Position numbers and translations under genes: made by a program. From NCBI GenBank assembly GCA_041396125.1, contig JAWKZG010000023.1, positions 1 through 64,000 on the forward strand: a stretch of DNA of 64,000 nt, read 5' to 3'. Shown piece by piece: positions 35,046-45,859 of this stretch. Positions within the stretch are counted from its first letter, which is position 1; every line of letters begins with the position of its first letter. The notes under the pieces are model-generated. The model saw nothing but the letters and a program-made list of their open reading frames with translations, did not search any database and had not been told where the DNA came from. The DNA is from JAWKZG01 sp041396125 (GTDB taxonomy: Bacteria > Pseudomonadota > Gammaproteobacteria > Competibacterales > Competibacteraceae).

Positions 35046-36194
35046 CTACGGTTTCAGGTTTCCTAGCAAGGTGGATGCAGCTTTGCTGACCCGTGGATCG
35101 GGGTCGCTAAGCGCTTGCTGCAGGAGCGCCAATGCACGGTCAGTTTCCGCCAACAATTCCAGCGCATTCAGACGCAACTCCGGCACGGGATCCGACAACA
35201 CAAGATTGGATAACAGCTCCTCGTCAGCATGTGTGTCAGGTAGATTCTCCAGTGCCGCCAAAGCAGCCTCACGCACCTGCGGATCGTCGTCCAGCAGAGC
35301 GCTATCGATTGCCGGAACAAAGACTTCGTCATGAAAGGCATCCAGCAGTTGGGCGGCATAGACGTGCGCATCTTCCGGTAATGTTTCGGCAAGCGTTTCT
35401 GCTGCGCTCTGGCCCAACTCGCTCAACAGAGCCAAGGCGTTTATTCGGGTACTGGCATCCGGGGCAGTCTGCACAAGCTCGCTCAATAGCCCTGCCGGTA
35501 AGGCCGTTAACCGCTCAGCTATAGCCTCGGCAGTAGCGTTCTCCTGCAGAGCTTTGCTTAAAACTGCCAGCAATTGCTCCAGATCGTTCGCTGCGATTGC
35601 CTCTAAAACCTCGATGCGGGCCGCCGGGGTATCGGCTGCCTCTAGAGCAAGCAATAAATCGGTAAGAACATCAGGCTTCTCGACAGGCTGCCCGGACGCC
35701 TCAGGCTGCAGCTCACTGAATCGGGGCGCACTGGCATTCAGAATGTGCAGTTCGCTTACTCGGGGGGTTGGGCTTTGAGCAGACTTGCGAGTATCCAGAG
35801 CATATATGAGCACATAATTTTGCTGGCGCAATAACCGTTTTAGAGCCACAGGCAGCGCAAGATCGGTAAATTGGGCAGTAAGCGTGACATGGCTGCCAGC
35901 CGGGTCAAACACCAGCTGGATATCAGCTTGTTGAGCAAGCAGGCTAAGCACAGACTCCAATGGCGCCTGTTCAAGCGCAACGCTCACACGCCGGGTGGCA
36001 ACGTTATACTGAACCTGCAGAAGCGGTGCGAGTTCTGATGTATCTTGCGGTATGAAAGAGACTGAGTCGGTTCCAGCGGCAATAAGGTGCTCGTTAGCAA
36101 TAGCAGCATGCCCTGAGTTAGCGGCTTGAGCCCAACCGTTGGGTAACAACAATACTGCTGCAAGAGCAAGTGCTGAACAAGCCGCATTTTGCAT
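35046..36194 (-). CDS. Periplasmic STN-like plus HEAT-repeat protein, second copy
   Basis: A 382-residue exported protein, longer paralogue of the one at 25.2 kb. The signal peptide ends near GWAQA. Residues 60-130 form an STN-like domain: YNVATRRVSVALEQAPLES, then LSLLAQQADIQLVFDPAG and LKRLLRQQNYVLIYALD. A linker and HEAT-like repeats follow (AARIEVLEAIAANDLEQLL, DDPQVREAALAALENL, DPVPELRLNALELLAE, DPDPRVSKAASTLLG). It is the first gene of the minus-strand module that runs to 25.2 kb. A role in assembling or exporting the adhesin is inferred from position. Confidence 0.78.
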   Translation of the reverse strand: MQNAACSALALAAVLLLPNGWAQAANSGHAAIANEHLIAAGTDSVSFIPQDTSELAPLLQVQYNVATRRVSVALEQAPLESVLSLLAQQADIQLVFDPAGSHVTLTAQFTDLALPVALKRLLRQQNYVLIYALDTRKSAQSPTPRVSELHILNASAPRFSELQPEASGQPVEKPDVLTDLLLALEAADTPAARIEVLEAIAANDLEQLLAVLSKALQENATAEAIAERLTALPAGLLSELVQTAPDASTRINALALLSELGQSAAETLAETLPEDAHVYAAQLLDAFHDEVFVPAIDSALLDDDPQVREAALAALENLPDTHADEELLSNLVLSDPVPELRLNALELLAETDRALALLQQALSDPDPRVSKAASTLLGNLKP

Positions 36195-36814
36195 TATTGT
36201 TTCCCCATTTTATCCCCACAGCCGCCTTACGGAGCGTAGCGTTATTCGTTTGAGTGTAGTACCAATTTGTAAAAACACAAATCTCAGGTGCCAGATATTT
36301 CGACAGGAACCAGGCCTCACATCGCACAAAATATTCAACATCATGAATCTTAAAAATTTTAAAAAAATTATTAGCCCTCTTGGTGATTTCCAAAGAGAGG
36401 CGTTTATTATTCAATAATGAACAACTTTCCCTTTAATACTGATCCTTGTGACTACCCGTCAGAGCAGCCTTAGGCAACGCCCTCACGTCGAAGGAAAACC
36501 GGAAATACCGTGTATGATAGATATCAACAACACGTGGGGCATTGCATGATTTCGGAGTAGTAAACTATTCCAGACTTCTCGCATAAGCCCTGCAGGAACG
36601 GCTTCCAGCCACTAAAAAATCAGGTGGTTATTTTTTTGAAGTGTACGCTTTAAAGGTAAATTCAGACTGTTAACGGCTAACTCTTTTTTTAGGTAATATT
36701 TACTATATTTCTATCATTTTTGCGGGAACAACTCTGACATCTCACCCCTATTACCTGCACTAGCCATTCCCATTACGCAACTCGCCGCCACAGGCTCAAA
36801 CACTGTTACCGCTA
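36195..36814. other. Long intergenic region before the CHASE2 sensor
   Basis: About 620 AT-richer bases without a credible gene. The region must contain divergent promoters for the adhesin module and the sensor gene. I see A/T runs (36349-36370, 36630-36650) but no clear operator, riboswitch or RNA gene. Confidence 0.5.
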
Positions 36815-39519
36815 ATGCCAATCACGTTTAAAGCGCTTGATACTACGCCCCGCCTGACGCTTTACCCGGCTTTGCTGGCACCGTTACTGGCGCTGCTGCT
36901 GATAGGACTTCTCGACATCAGCGGTGGCATTACGCCGGTTAACGGCTTTATCTATGATCAAAGCGTGCGCCATTCCCTGTGGCGACCCGAGCAAAGCCCC
37001 GCCTTGTTGCTTGTGGCCGCCAGCGATGAATTGACTCAGGCATCCCCCGACCAGTGGCATCAAGCCTTGCAGCAACTTGCTGAACTGGGTGCCCGGCAGA
37101 TTATTTTTACCCGTGCGCCACCCTATGCCGATCGGGCTTTTTTTGAGCACGCAAGTACACTTAGGGCAATGTTCTGTTTGGCCGCCCGCTGACATCTGGC
37201 TTATATGAAGCTGGCCCTTCAACCTCAGCGCATGGCCCGCGCTCCGGCCAGCGGGTTTGATCTGCTGTTTGGCGTGCTTGATTTTCCGCCCCGGCTGGCG
37301 ACGGTATACCGCCAGCAAAATGCTGCTGTCAGGATCGCCGGGCAGACCTATCCCACGCTGGCCGTTGCTGCCGCCCGCCAACTCGGCATCGACATCGAGA
37401 CGGCTTACCGGGTCAATTTTTACTGGTGGCCTTAACTGGCTGCCCAGCGTGACGACAGCACGACTGTTCGAGGACGGTCTGATCCCGGAACTGGTCAGGG
37501 GTCGTACTGTGCTGATCGAAACCGAGCGCTTATTACCCGTCTATCCCCTGCCCAACCTGACCGGCCAGGATATGCTCCGCTGGCTCAGTTCACGGGTTTT
37601 AGCTTATACATTGCTGGAGAACGCACAGATTCGGGTGCTGCCGAGCTGGTTGCGTGGCATCGCTGTTATCGGCGCGATACTGCTGGCGTTCATAGCCTTT
37701 CAGCATTTGAGCCTGGGCCTGTCGATTGCCACAACCCTGCCGCTGTTTGGCTTATGCTGGCTCGCGGCCTGGTTTATGCCGCCGTTCTGGCACTTGGCCA
37801 CCCGTGACTGAAATCATGCTGGCGATAACTCTGACACTGCTGCTGGTCTTTCACCGCAAAGCACTGCTGCAGAAAATACGGTGTGCGCCAGATTAATACC
37901 CAGCTGACGGATATTCTGCATGAGCGGATCATTCCGGACAGGTTTCTTCGAGGCCGATAATCCCTGGCGTCAGATCACCCATATGGTGGAACAGTTTCTC
38001 AATGTGGAATGCTGGATATTCCCGAACTGGCACACAACACATCATCTGCAGGAGCTGTACAGCCTGAACTGCAAGCTGGACGATATCGCCGAACGCCGTC
38101 GCGATTACCGCCGCACCCCCTATTCCACCGCGCTGCAGGAAAACCTGCCGATCAGACTTGAGCACTCCTATCTTCGCAAGGTGCTGATCCAGCGCAAGTG
38201 CAATATATGGCACCGCTGCGCTGCAGCGGCGAGCTACTCGGTTTCTGGGTTTTCGGGGTCGCGCCGGAAAGCGCCTCGCAAACGGCCAACTGGCTTAAAC
38301 TTATCCGCAGTTTTCAAACCCAGATCGCAGAGCTGCTTTATCATCGGCGCTACTGGCAGCAGGAAAACAACGCAATAGCCGGGTGCTGAACCGTTTTTCA
38401 TGACCGGGACTGGCAACGGCTCACAACAGCGGCTGCGCCAGTCGATCGATCTGCTGAGTCAGCGCCTGGACTATATGGAGCACATGCTGCACAGCCTGGA
38501 TAACGCCGCCATGCCGTACGACTTGTTTGGCCATCTGGTTTTCGCCAACCGGGCCATGTATGATCTGCTGAAATCGCAAGCCATTTCCGGTTATGACAAC
38601 AGCGCGCTGGATTTACTGTGCCGCCTGCTCGATATTGATCAGGCGCAGGGCCGGAGATCCTGCATCAGGCTATCGTCTGAAAAAATCCGGCGCATTTCCC
38701 ACTGCGACTTGGCTCGCAGGAAACACTGCATTATCTTTCTGTTACCGCTATCAGCCTGAGCGAGGAACAGAATCAAAATTGCACAGCGACATGCCGTTTC
38801 AGTCCTACGGCATTTTATTCGAACTTATCGATGCCTCCCGCATCAGCGAGTTCAGCAACCTGAAAGAACAGCTCACCAGCCGGCTCATCTACCGGGTTCG
38901 CAATGATATGGAGAGCCTGACGCTGGGCATCGATATTCTGCAGCAGCCCAACGTCGCGCCCGCCCAGAAAGAACGCGCGCTAACCTTATTGAAAGCCAAA
39001 CTGACGGACAGTATGGACCTGATTCGGAAAACCCAGCGCCATCTGCAATTGGATTTACATACCCACCAGGTCGATTTTTATCCGGTGGAAAGTACCCGGG
39101 CGCTGAAACAGGCGCTCGAAACCGTGGCACCGACAATCGCTGAAAAACGCCTTAAACTCCAGCAACACCTGCCCGAAGTCGACAGTATTGTGGTCGCCGA
39201 TGCGGATAAGCTGCCCCGCATCCTCAGCGCCTTGCTGCGAGTCCTGATTGAGGATTCCACCAGCGAGGGAACGCTCAACATCACCGGCAGCGAAAGCAGC
39301 GATTATCTGAGTTTGCTGCTATCCAATACCGGTTTTGGGCTGCCGGATGAACAATTACAATATTATTTAACACAATCACAGGATCATAACGGCGATTCTG
39401 ATTATGCGGTATTGCAAAGCGGGATCATTCAGTTGAAACACTGGGGTGGCCAATTGCAGGCCCATAGCCAGATGGGAAAAGGCATTACTTTTACGCTGAC
39501 GCTTAAAGTGTATATTTAA
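36815..39519 (+). pseudogene. CHASE2-domain sensor with degenerate kinase core, multiply frameshifted
   Basis: Spread over three frames are the parts of one protein of about 900 residues. First is a membrane anchor (LTLYPALLAPLLALLLIGL), then a periplasmic CHASE2 domain (IYDQSVRHSLW, GFDLLFGVLDFPPR, ARLFEDGLIPELVRGRTVLI). Membrane helices follow near 37650-37790, then GAF- and PAS-like segments, and finally an intact 3' section from about 38740. Roughly eight frame changes fall before 38740. In the intact part the histidine-kinase features are missing: the H-box aligns as RVRNDMESL without histidine, the N-box asparagines are absent, and DxGxG is NTGFG. It is therefore a pseudokinase, dying gene or badly sequenced gene. 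It precedes a receiver gene and the polymer operon. Confidence 0.75.
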
Positions 39520-39766
39520 AATGCGATATCTCCATAGTTACTAAGACGCTAAAATGCATTGTTATTTCTTGCTAATAGCCTAATTCCCATAGCTCACGGG
39601 CCGATATAGGATGATGGTGTTTTTTTATAAACAATAGCCTGATTTAATATTAAATCGGCCCATTTTCACCTTCATTACCGGTTAAGCAGGCCGCTTGACG
39701 GTCCACAAATGGCTGACAGCATATGATTACTATTTTCTGTAACCCCACGCCTATGCTAGAGCAAGC

Positions 39767-40153
39767 ATGCTAGAGAAAAACCGTGTTCTGCTGGTGGAAG
39801 ATGACGCCATACTGCGTGAGCTGATGACACTGCTGCTCGAAGGACACGGTTATTTCGTGCATGCTGTCTGCCATGGCCGTGAAGCCGTGGACGTGCTGCG
39901 CGACGATACCTACTTCGGGCTGATTCTGCTGGATATGATGATGCCGGAAATGAGCGGACTGCAGTTTCTGCAATGGTTGCGGGCGGAATGTCCGCAGCCG
40001 CTGCCGGTTCTGTGCATGACGGCCATGCTCAAGCCGTACGGGCGCGATGACGCTCTGCAGGCCGGTGCCAATGACATCATTTACAAGCCCGTCGACAGCG
40101 CAACCCTTTTGCATAAAGTCGATACCATGATCGGGCAGTCAACAGCGCCCTGA
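39767..40153 (+). CDS. CheY-like single-domain response regulator
   Basis: A 128-residue receiver domain without an output domain. The acidic pair is ED(D)12-13, the phosphorylated aspartate is Asp56 in LLDMMMPEMSG, the conserved threonine is in LCMTAML, and the lysine is in IIYKPVD. Such stand-alone receivers pass phosphate to other proteins or bind partners. The next gene starts at 40159, five bases on, so it is the first gene of the polymer operon. No complete kinase is nearby (the upstream sensor lacks the histidine), so its phosphate must come from elsewhere. ATGCTAGAG is repeated at 39753 and 39767, the second being the start. Confidence 0.88.
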   Translation: MLEKNRVLLVEDDAILRELMTLLLEGHGYFVHAVCHGREAVDVLRDDTYFGLILLDMMMPEMSGLQFLQWLRAECPQPLPVLCMTAMLKPYGRDDALQAGANDIIYKPVDSATLLHKVDTMIGQSTAP

Positions 40154-40158
40154 ACGCG

Positions 40159-43100
40159 GTGTCGTTTTTCCCGCTGGATATCTTTCCGGAAACAAGCCTG
40201 GCCAGTTCGGTCATCACAACCGTCTGGGTCGGCGTACTGGTGGTCGGCTTTTTCAATCTCCGCTTTGGCTGGGTACTGTCGGGCCTGGTCGTACCCGGTT
40301 ATCTGGTGCCGCTGTTACTGACCAAGCCCTGGTCTGCCGGCATTGTAGTACTGGAAGCCATTGTCACTTATCTGCTGGTGCACGGCTTCTCGGAAAGACT
40401 GTCCCGGCTGGGCTACTGGTCCAGCCTGTTCGGGCGTGACCGATTCTTTGCGCTGATACTGGTAAGCGTCATTGTGCGGCTGGTTTCCGATGGCTGGCTG
40501 CTGCCTCTGGCGGGCGCTTACTGGCAAACCCATGTCGATGCGTTTTTTGATTACCGCAACAATTTGCAAAGCTTCGGCTTGATTATTATCTCGCTGCTGG
40601 CCAACCAGTTCTGGAAACCGGGCCTGGGGCGCGGCCTGATCAGTTTGAGCATCACCGTTGGCCTGACCTATCTTATTGTCCGTTACGGACTGATGGAACT
40701 GACCAATTTCACCATCAGTCGGGTCGGTTATCTCTATGAAGACCTCGCCTTTTCCGTACTTGCCAGCCCGAAAGCCTATATCATCCTGCTGACCACGGCC
40801 TTTGTCGCGTCGCGCATGAATCTGCGCTACGGCTGGGATTTCAACGGCATTCTGATCCCCTCCCTGCTGGCGCTGCAATGGTACCAACCCGGCAAGATAC
40901 TGACTTCGTTTGCCGAAGCTATTCTTATTTTATTGATCGCCAAGATTTTATTGCGAATGCGCCCGTTCAACCGCATGAATATTGAAGGGGCGCGCAAGCT
41001 GATATTTTTCTTTAATATCGGCTTCGCCTATAAAATGCTCCTGGGCTATACACTGCCTGTTCTGGCACCGGAATGGAAAGTTACCGATGCGTTCGGATTC
41101 GGGTATTTACTGTCTACCCTGATCGCTATCCGCATGCATGATCAGCACACCATTGCACGACTGCTGCGGGCAACCCTGCAGACCTCGCTCAGTGCCGCTC
41201 TGATTGCCAGCGTCGTCGGCTTCGCCCTGACGTTAATTCCACAGCTCGGCAGCTGGCCCGGCAGTCTCCAGATCACCCCGACGGAATACACCGTCAAGCG
41301 CGTGACAGAACCGCTCGACACCGTCTTGCAAAACGATCTGATACGACTGTACCAACCTGCCACACAGCACAATGTATTGCGGCCGCTGGCGAGTGAAATC
41401 AATGCCTTTGAAAACGCTGTCACACTCTTGCAACAAGCGTCTCCACCACAACAGCGAACCGCACAGGAAGACGCTGCAGCAGGTCTGCTGGCGCAGGCTC
41501 ATTACGAGCTTTGGGTTGTGTCCGGGCGCTATTATTATCTGCGTGAGCGCGAGCCTGCCCGCGGCTGGGGTATTTATCTGCTTGATCGCACCCTGCCACA
41601 GGGTTTACTGCTGTCAGTACCGGCCCCGCTGGAAGAGCCTCTGAGCGCCAGGGCTGCGTTACTGTTAATGCAGGATTTGCAGATTCGTGCCCTGGCTATC
41701 GGCGGCAGCCCACTCGATGCCAATACCGATGGTTCGGCCGATGTGTTGCGTTATCCGCAGTCATTGTTGCAGGCTTTTCATCGGGCTTTACCGCGCAATA
41801 ACACCTTGCAGTTGCGCACCAGCAATGGCCCGCACGCCGATACATTATGGGTTAAAGGGTTTCTGCCCGACAGCCTGGAATTGCGCCAGCTGCGCCCCTG
41901 GCTGACCGATCTGGCACTGCAGTGGGCCACTCCGGACACGCACAACAGACAACGTGAACTGTACCAGGGCGGTTTCGCGGAAATTTACCTGCGTCCCACC
42001 GAGCTGCGCTCCGCGATTGCCCGCCACTTAAGCCCGGCAGCCGGGCTGACTCAGGTCAGCGGCCCGCTGGCCATTGATGCGTATCTGCGCCAGGCGCTGC
42101 GGGAAGACAACATCCGGCTGGCAGCACGCGGCACCGATGCCTATCGCGCACCTAGCGCGACAGAACTGTATTATCTGGATCGAACCGTGTTCACGCCGCT
42201 CGCGAGGCTGCTGGCTGACATGGTGCAAACCGGCCCCTTACTGCAATACGCGCAAGACAGTCTGCAGGTTATTGCCGCCGCCGCGCAGCCGCTTGGTTAT
42301 CGCCTGAGTCAATACACCGACCAGCGCAGCGGTGAGCAATTTCTGATTTTGAGCGAGCACCTCATCAGAGATGCCGCAATCGGCCCGCCCCGTTTTTGGG
42401 GAACGTATGTATTTCGGCTTGGGCAAGCCGCTCCTTATCTGCTGGAAATTCCCCGCCCTCTGCTGGAACAAAATACGCTGGAATACGGGCTGGATTTATT
42501 CGAACGGCTGCAGGCGCGGGTGGTACTGCTGGCCGGCACCCACCCCGAGGCCAATCTGGATAACAGCGCCAACCTCACTGCAACCAGCAGCCCGGCCAGT
42601 GTTTTCAATCTGGTCAACAAAGTGTTTCTGCGCGAGGCCGAGGCGGCCCCCTGGCTGGTCATCAGCACGCGCGCCTTTGCTAATCAGTCCGAACACGCTA
42701 TTGAGGCCGATGCCTTGCTGTCCTATCTCGACAGCGACTTCGGTACCCAATTGTCGTCATCCCTGACTACCCAGGTGCTGGCGCTTTTGCAGGCTGGTGG
42801 AATGCAGATCAGACAGGTACAGGGAGACCCCGCAACGGCTGGCTACGAAGCGCTGTTCTTACCGCAAGTACGTTATCTGGCGGCGACACGCAATAAGGGG
42901 TTCATGACGCTGTGGTTGTCGCCACAGCTGCGAGCAAGTTATCGTGATCAGACCGATTACCGGGCGCAAGTCGATCAGTTCCAGGCTTTGGGACTGGCTG
43001 TCCTGAATGCCGATTTGTTTGATTACGCCGCCCCTCGCGTGATCGCTGCGCCACTGCCGGAGGCGCTGCTCGACGCAGTGCTGGCCTATATCGACAGTGC

Positions 43101-43341
43101 CGATATCGTTATGCTGGATCGGCTGCAACGCGAGTGGCCGGCATGGCAGCCGCAATACCTGCTGGATACCGACTCTGGCATGGCTTTTCTGCTGCTGAGC
43201 GATAGCACGGGACACCTTGGACTAATCGCGCAGCTCGCACCACGCAGTCAGACCCGTAAAGTCAGCCCGCTGGCGCAAGCCACCAGCGCTATAGCGGACT
43301 TTAAACAACAGCAGCAGGCGCTGCTCCATTTCCAGGACTGA
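40159..43341 (+). CDS. pgsC: CapC/PgsC-type poly-gamma-glutamate synthesis membrane protein, extended
   Basis: The GTG-started, 1060-residue product is far larger than ordinary CapC (about 150). The first 400 residues are about ten membrane helices. The CapC-type motif NLRFGWVLSGLVVPGYL begins at Asn33 and a second copy, NLRYGWDFNGILIPSLL, begins at Asn221, so the membrane part is a tandem duplication. Residues 400-1060 are soluble, probably periplasmic. Within them two related segments (GWGIYLL near Trp470, FWGTYVF near Trp747), each followed by a P-x-P turn, look like degenerate versions of the hydrolase-like protein encoded two genes on. CapC normally partners CapB in polyglutamate synthesis; CapB is the last gene here. 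Confidence 0.85.
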   Translation: MSFFPLDIFPETSLASSVITTVWVGVLVVGFFNLRFGWVLSGLVVPGYLVPLLLTKPWSAGIVVLEAIVTYLLVHGFSERLSRLGYWSSLFGRDRFFALILVSVIVRLVSDGWLLPLAGAYWQTHVDAFFDYRNNLQSFGLIIISLLANQFWKPGLGRGLISLSITVGLTYLIVRYGLMELTNFTISRVGYLYEDLAFSVLASPKAYIILLTTAFVASRMNLRYGWDFNGILIPSLLALQWYQPGKILTSFAEAILILLIAKILLRMRPFNRMNIEGARKLIFFFNIGFAYKMLLGYTLPVLAPEWKVTDAFGFGYLLSTLIAIRMHDQHTIARLLRATLQTSLSAALIASVVGFALTLIPQLGSWPGSLQITPTEYTVKRVTEPLDTVLQNDLIRLYQPATQHNVLRPLASEINAFENAVTLLQQASPPQQRTAQEDAAAGLLAQAHYELWVVSGRYYYLREREPARGWGIYLLDRTLPQGLLLSVPAPLEEPLSARAALLLMQDLQIRALAIGGSPLDANTDGSADVLRYPQSLLQAFHRALPRNNTLQLRTSNGPHADTLWVKGFLPDSLELRQLRPWLTDLALQWATPDTHNRQRELYQGGFAEIYLRPTELRSAIARHLSPAAGLTQVSGPLAIDAYLRQALREDNIRLAARGTDAYRAPSATELYYLDRTVFTPLARLLADMVQTGPLLQYAQDSLQVIAAAAQPLGYRLSQYTDQRSGEQFLILSEHLIRDAAIGPPRFWGTYVFRLGQAAPYLLEIPRPLLEQNTLEYGLDLFERLQARVVLLAGTHPEANLDNSANLTATSSPASVFNLVNKVFLREAEAAPWLVISTRAFANQSEHAIEADALLSYLDSDFGTQLSSSLTTQVLALLQAGGMQIRQVQGDPATAGYEALFLPQVRYLAATRNKGFMTLWLSPQLRASYRDQTDYRAQVDQFQALGLAVLNADLFDYAAPRVIAAPLPEALLDAVLAYIDSADIVMLDRLQREWPAWQPQYLLDTDSGMAFLLLSDSTGHLGLIAQLAPRSQTRKVSPLAQATSAIADFKQQQQALLHFQD

Positions 43342-43343
43342 CG

Positions 43344-45859
43344 ATGCGCCGCCTGGCCTGGTTATCTGTCTGCCTGGCGCACTGCTGGCGCTGACCGCCT
43401 GGTTACACCTGCACGAGATGCAGCCAGCTCCGCCAGCAGAAACGACCATTGCAACGCCGATGCAGCCGATTCCGGACGCGCTGCTGGCGCAAGCCACCAT
43501 CCGTATTGCGTATACACTGCCTGTGCAGAACTGGCTGGAATTCAATCTGATCGGTAATGGTCAGGTCGTGCGCGTACTCAGCAACGCGGGGATTAGACCT
43601 GACGCGCTGCTGTCGGCAGAGCCCGAATTCAGCTACACCCTTCGTTACCAGCTACTGGGCACGGAAAACCGCCTGCTAAGTGAACAGACGTATACTCACC
43701 GCAGCCAGGTCAGCGTGGTGCATGACGCCGCCAGCGGGCAGGACATCAACAGCTTGTTTTTCCTGGATGCCAGTGACCGGATCGCCGGCACACGCAGCTT
43801 TCTCATCACCCTGCCCACTGCTGCTCCGGCACGCACACTTCGCTTACAACTGGCAACCGCAGCTCCGGCTATCAACAGCATCGTTGTGCGGGCCTATCAC
43901 CAGAATTACCCGCCGGAACAGCGTCTGGACACGCTCTGGCAGCGCCTCAGCTATGCCCGGCGGGAGTACCTCGCTGAACCCAGCGTGTATGCACCGGCAC
44001 TGCTGAGTCAGCAGGAACGCCGCAATCTGGTGCGCCAGGAATGGGAACCACTCGGCCCGGAGGGCACACCCTCACAGGATTATTGTCCGCGCCAGCTGTA
44101 TGTACTGCGAGATCTTCCGGAAGGGAAAAACAGCACCACCCAGGACACACAGGCTGCCCCCGCCGGACTGCCTGTCGGGCCACAACAGGCTGGCGTCATA
44201 ACCGTACCGGCTGGCGGCAGTGCGTTACAGTTGCAGATAGTAACCAACCCGATCCCCCCTTCCCCGACTGCAACAATGACAACATTGTCACTGTCATGGT
44301 ATCCGGCCACTGCCTTGACAGCGCAAAGGCTCTCGTTTGATCCTGGCAGTGAGCAGGTTTTAAGCTTGCCGGCCATAGCACAGGGCGGTGTGCTGGAAGT
44401 CCTCAGTCCACAGGACTTAACACTGCGCGCTTTTCTGCAAATAGCCGACAGCCGGCTGGAGATCACGCCGCAGCCTCGCCTTATCCCGGCTTTCCAATTG
44501 GCACCCGGCGAACAGCTGGACTATGCTGTCAAACAGAGCGGGAAGGAGGCTACGCCCATGCGGATTGACGTGCGACAACTGCTGCAGCCGGATCAGTTAC
44601 CCCTGCGCGCCAGCCTTAATGCTGCAATCCTAAACTATGCATGGCTCGGTCCGGCAGACGCGCTTATCGAGCGGGGTGAAATCCGCCAGGCGCTGCTGCC
44701 TTCACGCTATGATCGCCCGGCCAGTCGTGACCTGACAGGCAGATTAACCGAGCCCGGTCGAGCGTTCCTGCGCGCCCCGGCAACGGCACACCGGTTACGC
44801 TTGCACGCTGATCGCCCGCTGCTTATCAGCCTGTATACCCGCCCGCCGCAACTGGTGCATGCCTTGCAAATTCCAGAAGCCTACAGCGGCAGTGATCCAG
44901 GCTACCGTGCCCAGCCGGCCTGGTTCTCGCGCCGGCCCGCCCGGTGGCGGGAGCTGATCCAATCCCGCCGGCAGGTATGGCTGACCCTGCAACAGCGTCC
45001 GCCGCAGGAGCGCCCCGAATTACTGACCGGGCAATATGAATTAATCGATTATCAGCCGCAGGGGCAATGGACCGGGCGTTATCTGCTCACACCACGACAG
45101 TCGGGATCTGCCCTGCAGGAATGGTCCAGAGCGGTCGTGTATCGTCAATTGGAAGCTAATCAAACTCATACATTGCAACTCAGCGGTCCGCCCGCGCAGC
45201 CGAAACTGACGCCAACACTGCTGTATCAGCGTCCGCAGGCGTCGCCGTTTGCCATCACGCTTTATGTGGACGGCAAAAAGCGGCTAACCTCCCGTCTGGC
45301 TGGTCGCCGTGGTCAGCTACAACTGCCGCCTATGGCACCGGGGCAACATACCCTGCGCCTGCAAACCAGCAGCCCCGGACAGTGGCTGTTGAACTATGCC
45401 GGTACCGAGCCGCCTGCCTTTACCAAACGCCTGAGCTACCGGCTCGACCGGCAGGCGCTGCAATTCAAATACCGCAAGCAAAGCGCAGAGGATGAAGTGC
45501 TCAGTTTGCGCTGGCATGCCGACACAGCGAATCAGGGCCGCAGCCAGTTGCGGGTCAGCGTGCAAGGCCCGGCAGCAGCTGGCACGGGGCCATTCCCCCA
45601 CTGGACGCTGCGCGAACGCCGTTATCATGTGGCTGCCAGCAGCGGTCCACCGAGCATGGTTTCAGGTACGCAGGATCAATGGACCGACAGCGGTCAGACT
45701 TTTTTTCTGCCGCTGGGCAGCGATCTTGCAGCCGGCGAGTACCTGATTCGACTGGCTCTGCAGCAGGGTCCGCCAGGCTATATCAGCGTATACCGCCTGC
45801 AAGCCGGTGTGTTTGCAGAACGCCGGCTCAGCGTGGAGCAGTTATTCAATGATCAGTAA
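43344..45859 (+). CDS. Anchored periplasmic beta-rich protein of the polymer operon, 5' frameshift
   Basis: I do not recognise this family. An ATG at 43344, two bases after the PgsC stop, reads MRRLAWLSVCL. A one-base indel near 43366-43384 would continue into ALLALTAWLHLHEMQPAPP, giving a typical N-terminal signal anchor. The clean frame from 43418 has 813 residues; the repaired gene is 838. The body is beta-rich, proline- and glutamine-rich, with no cysteine pairs or catalytic motifs, for example FEYxL-like strands and IRIAYTLPVQNWLEFNLIG. It may be a periplasmic scaffold linking the inner-membrane synthase to the outer-membrane protein. That is inferred from operon position. Confidence 0.72.

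Noticed and set aside
36195..36814. Riboswitch or small RNA in the long gap
   Set aside because: I looked for conserved c-di-GMP-type and other aptamer signatures and saw none that I could support.
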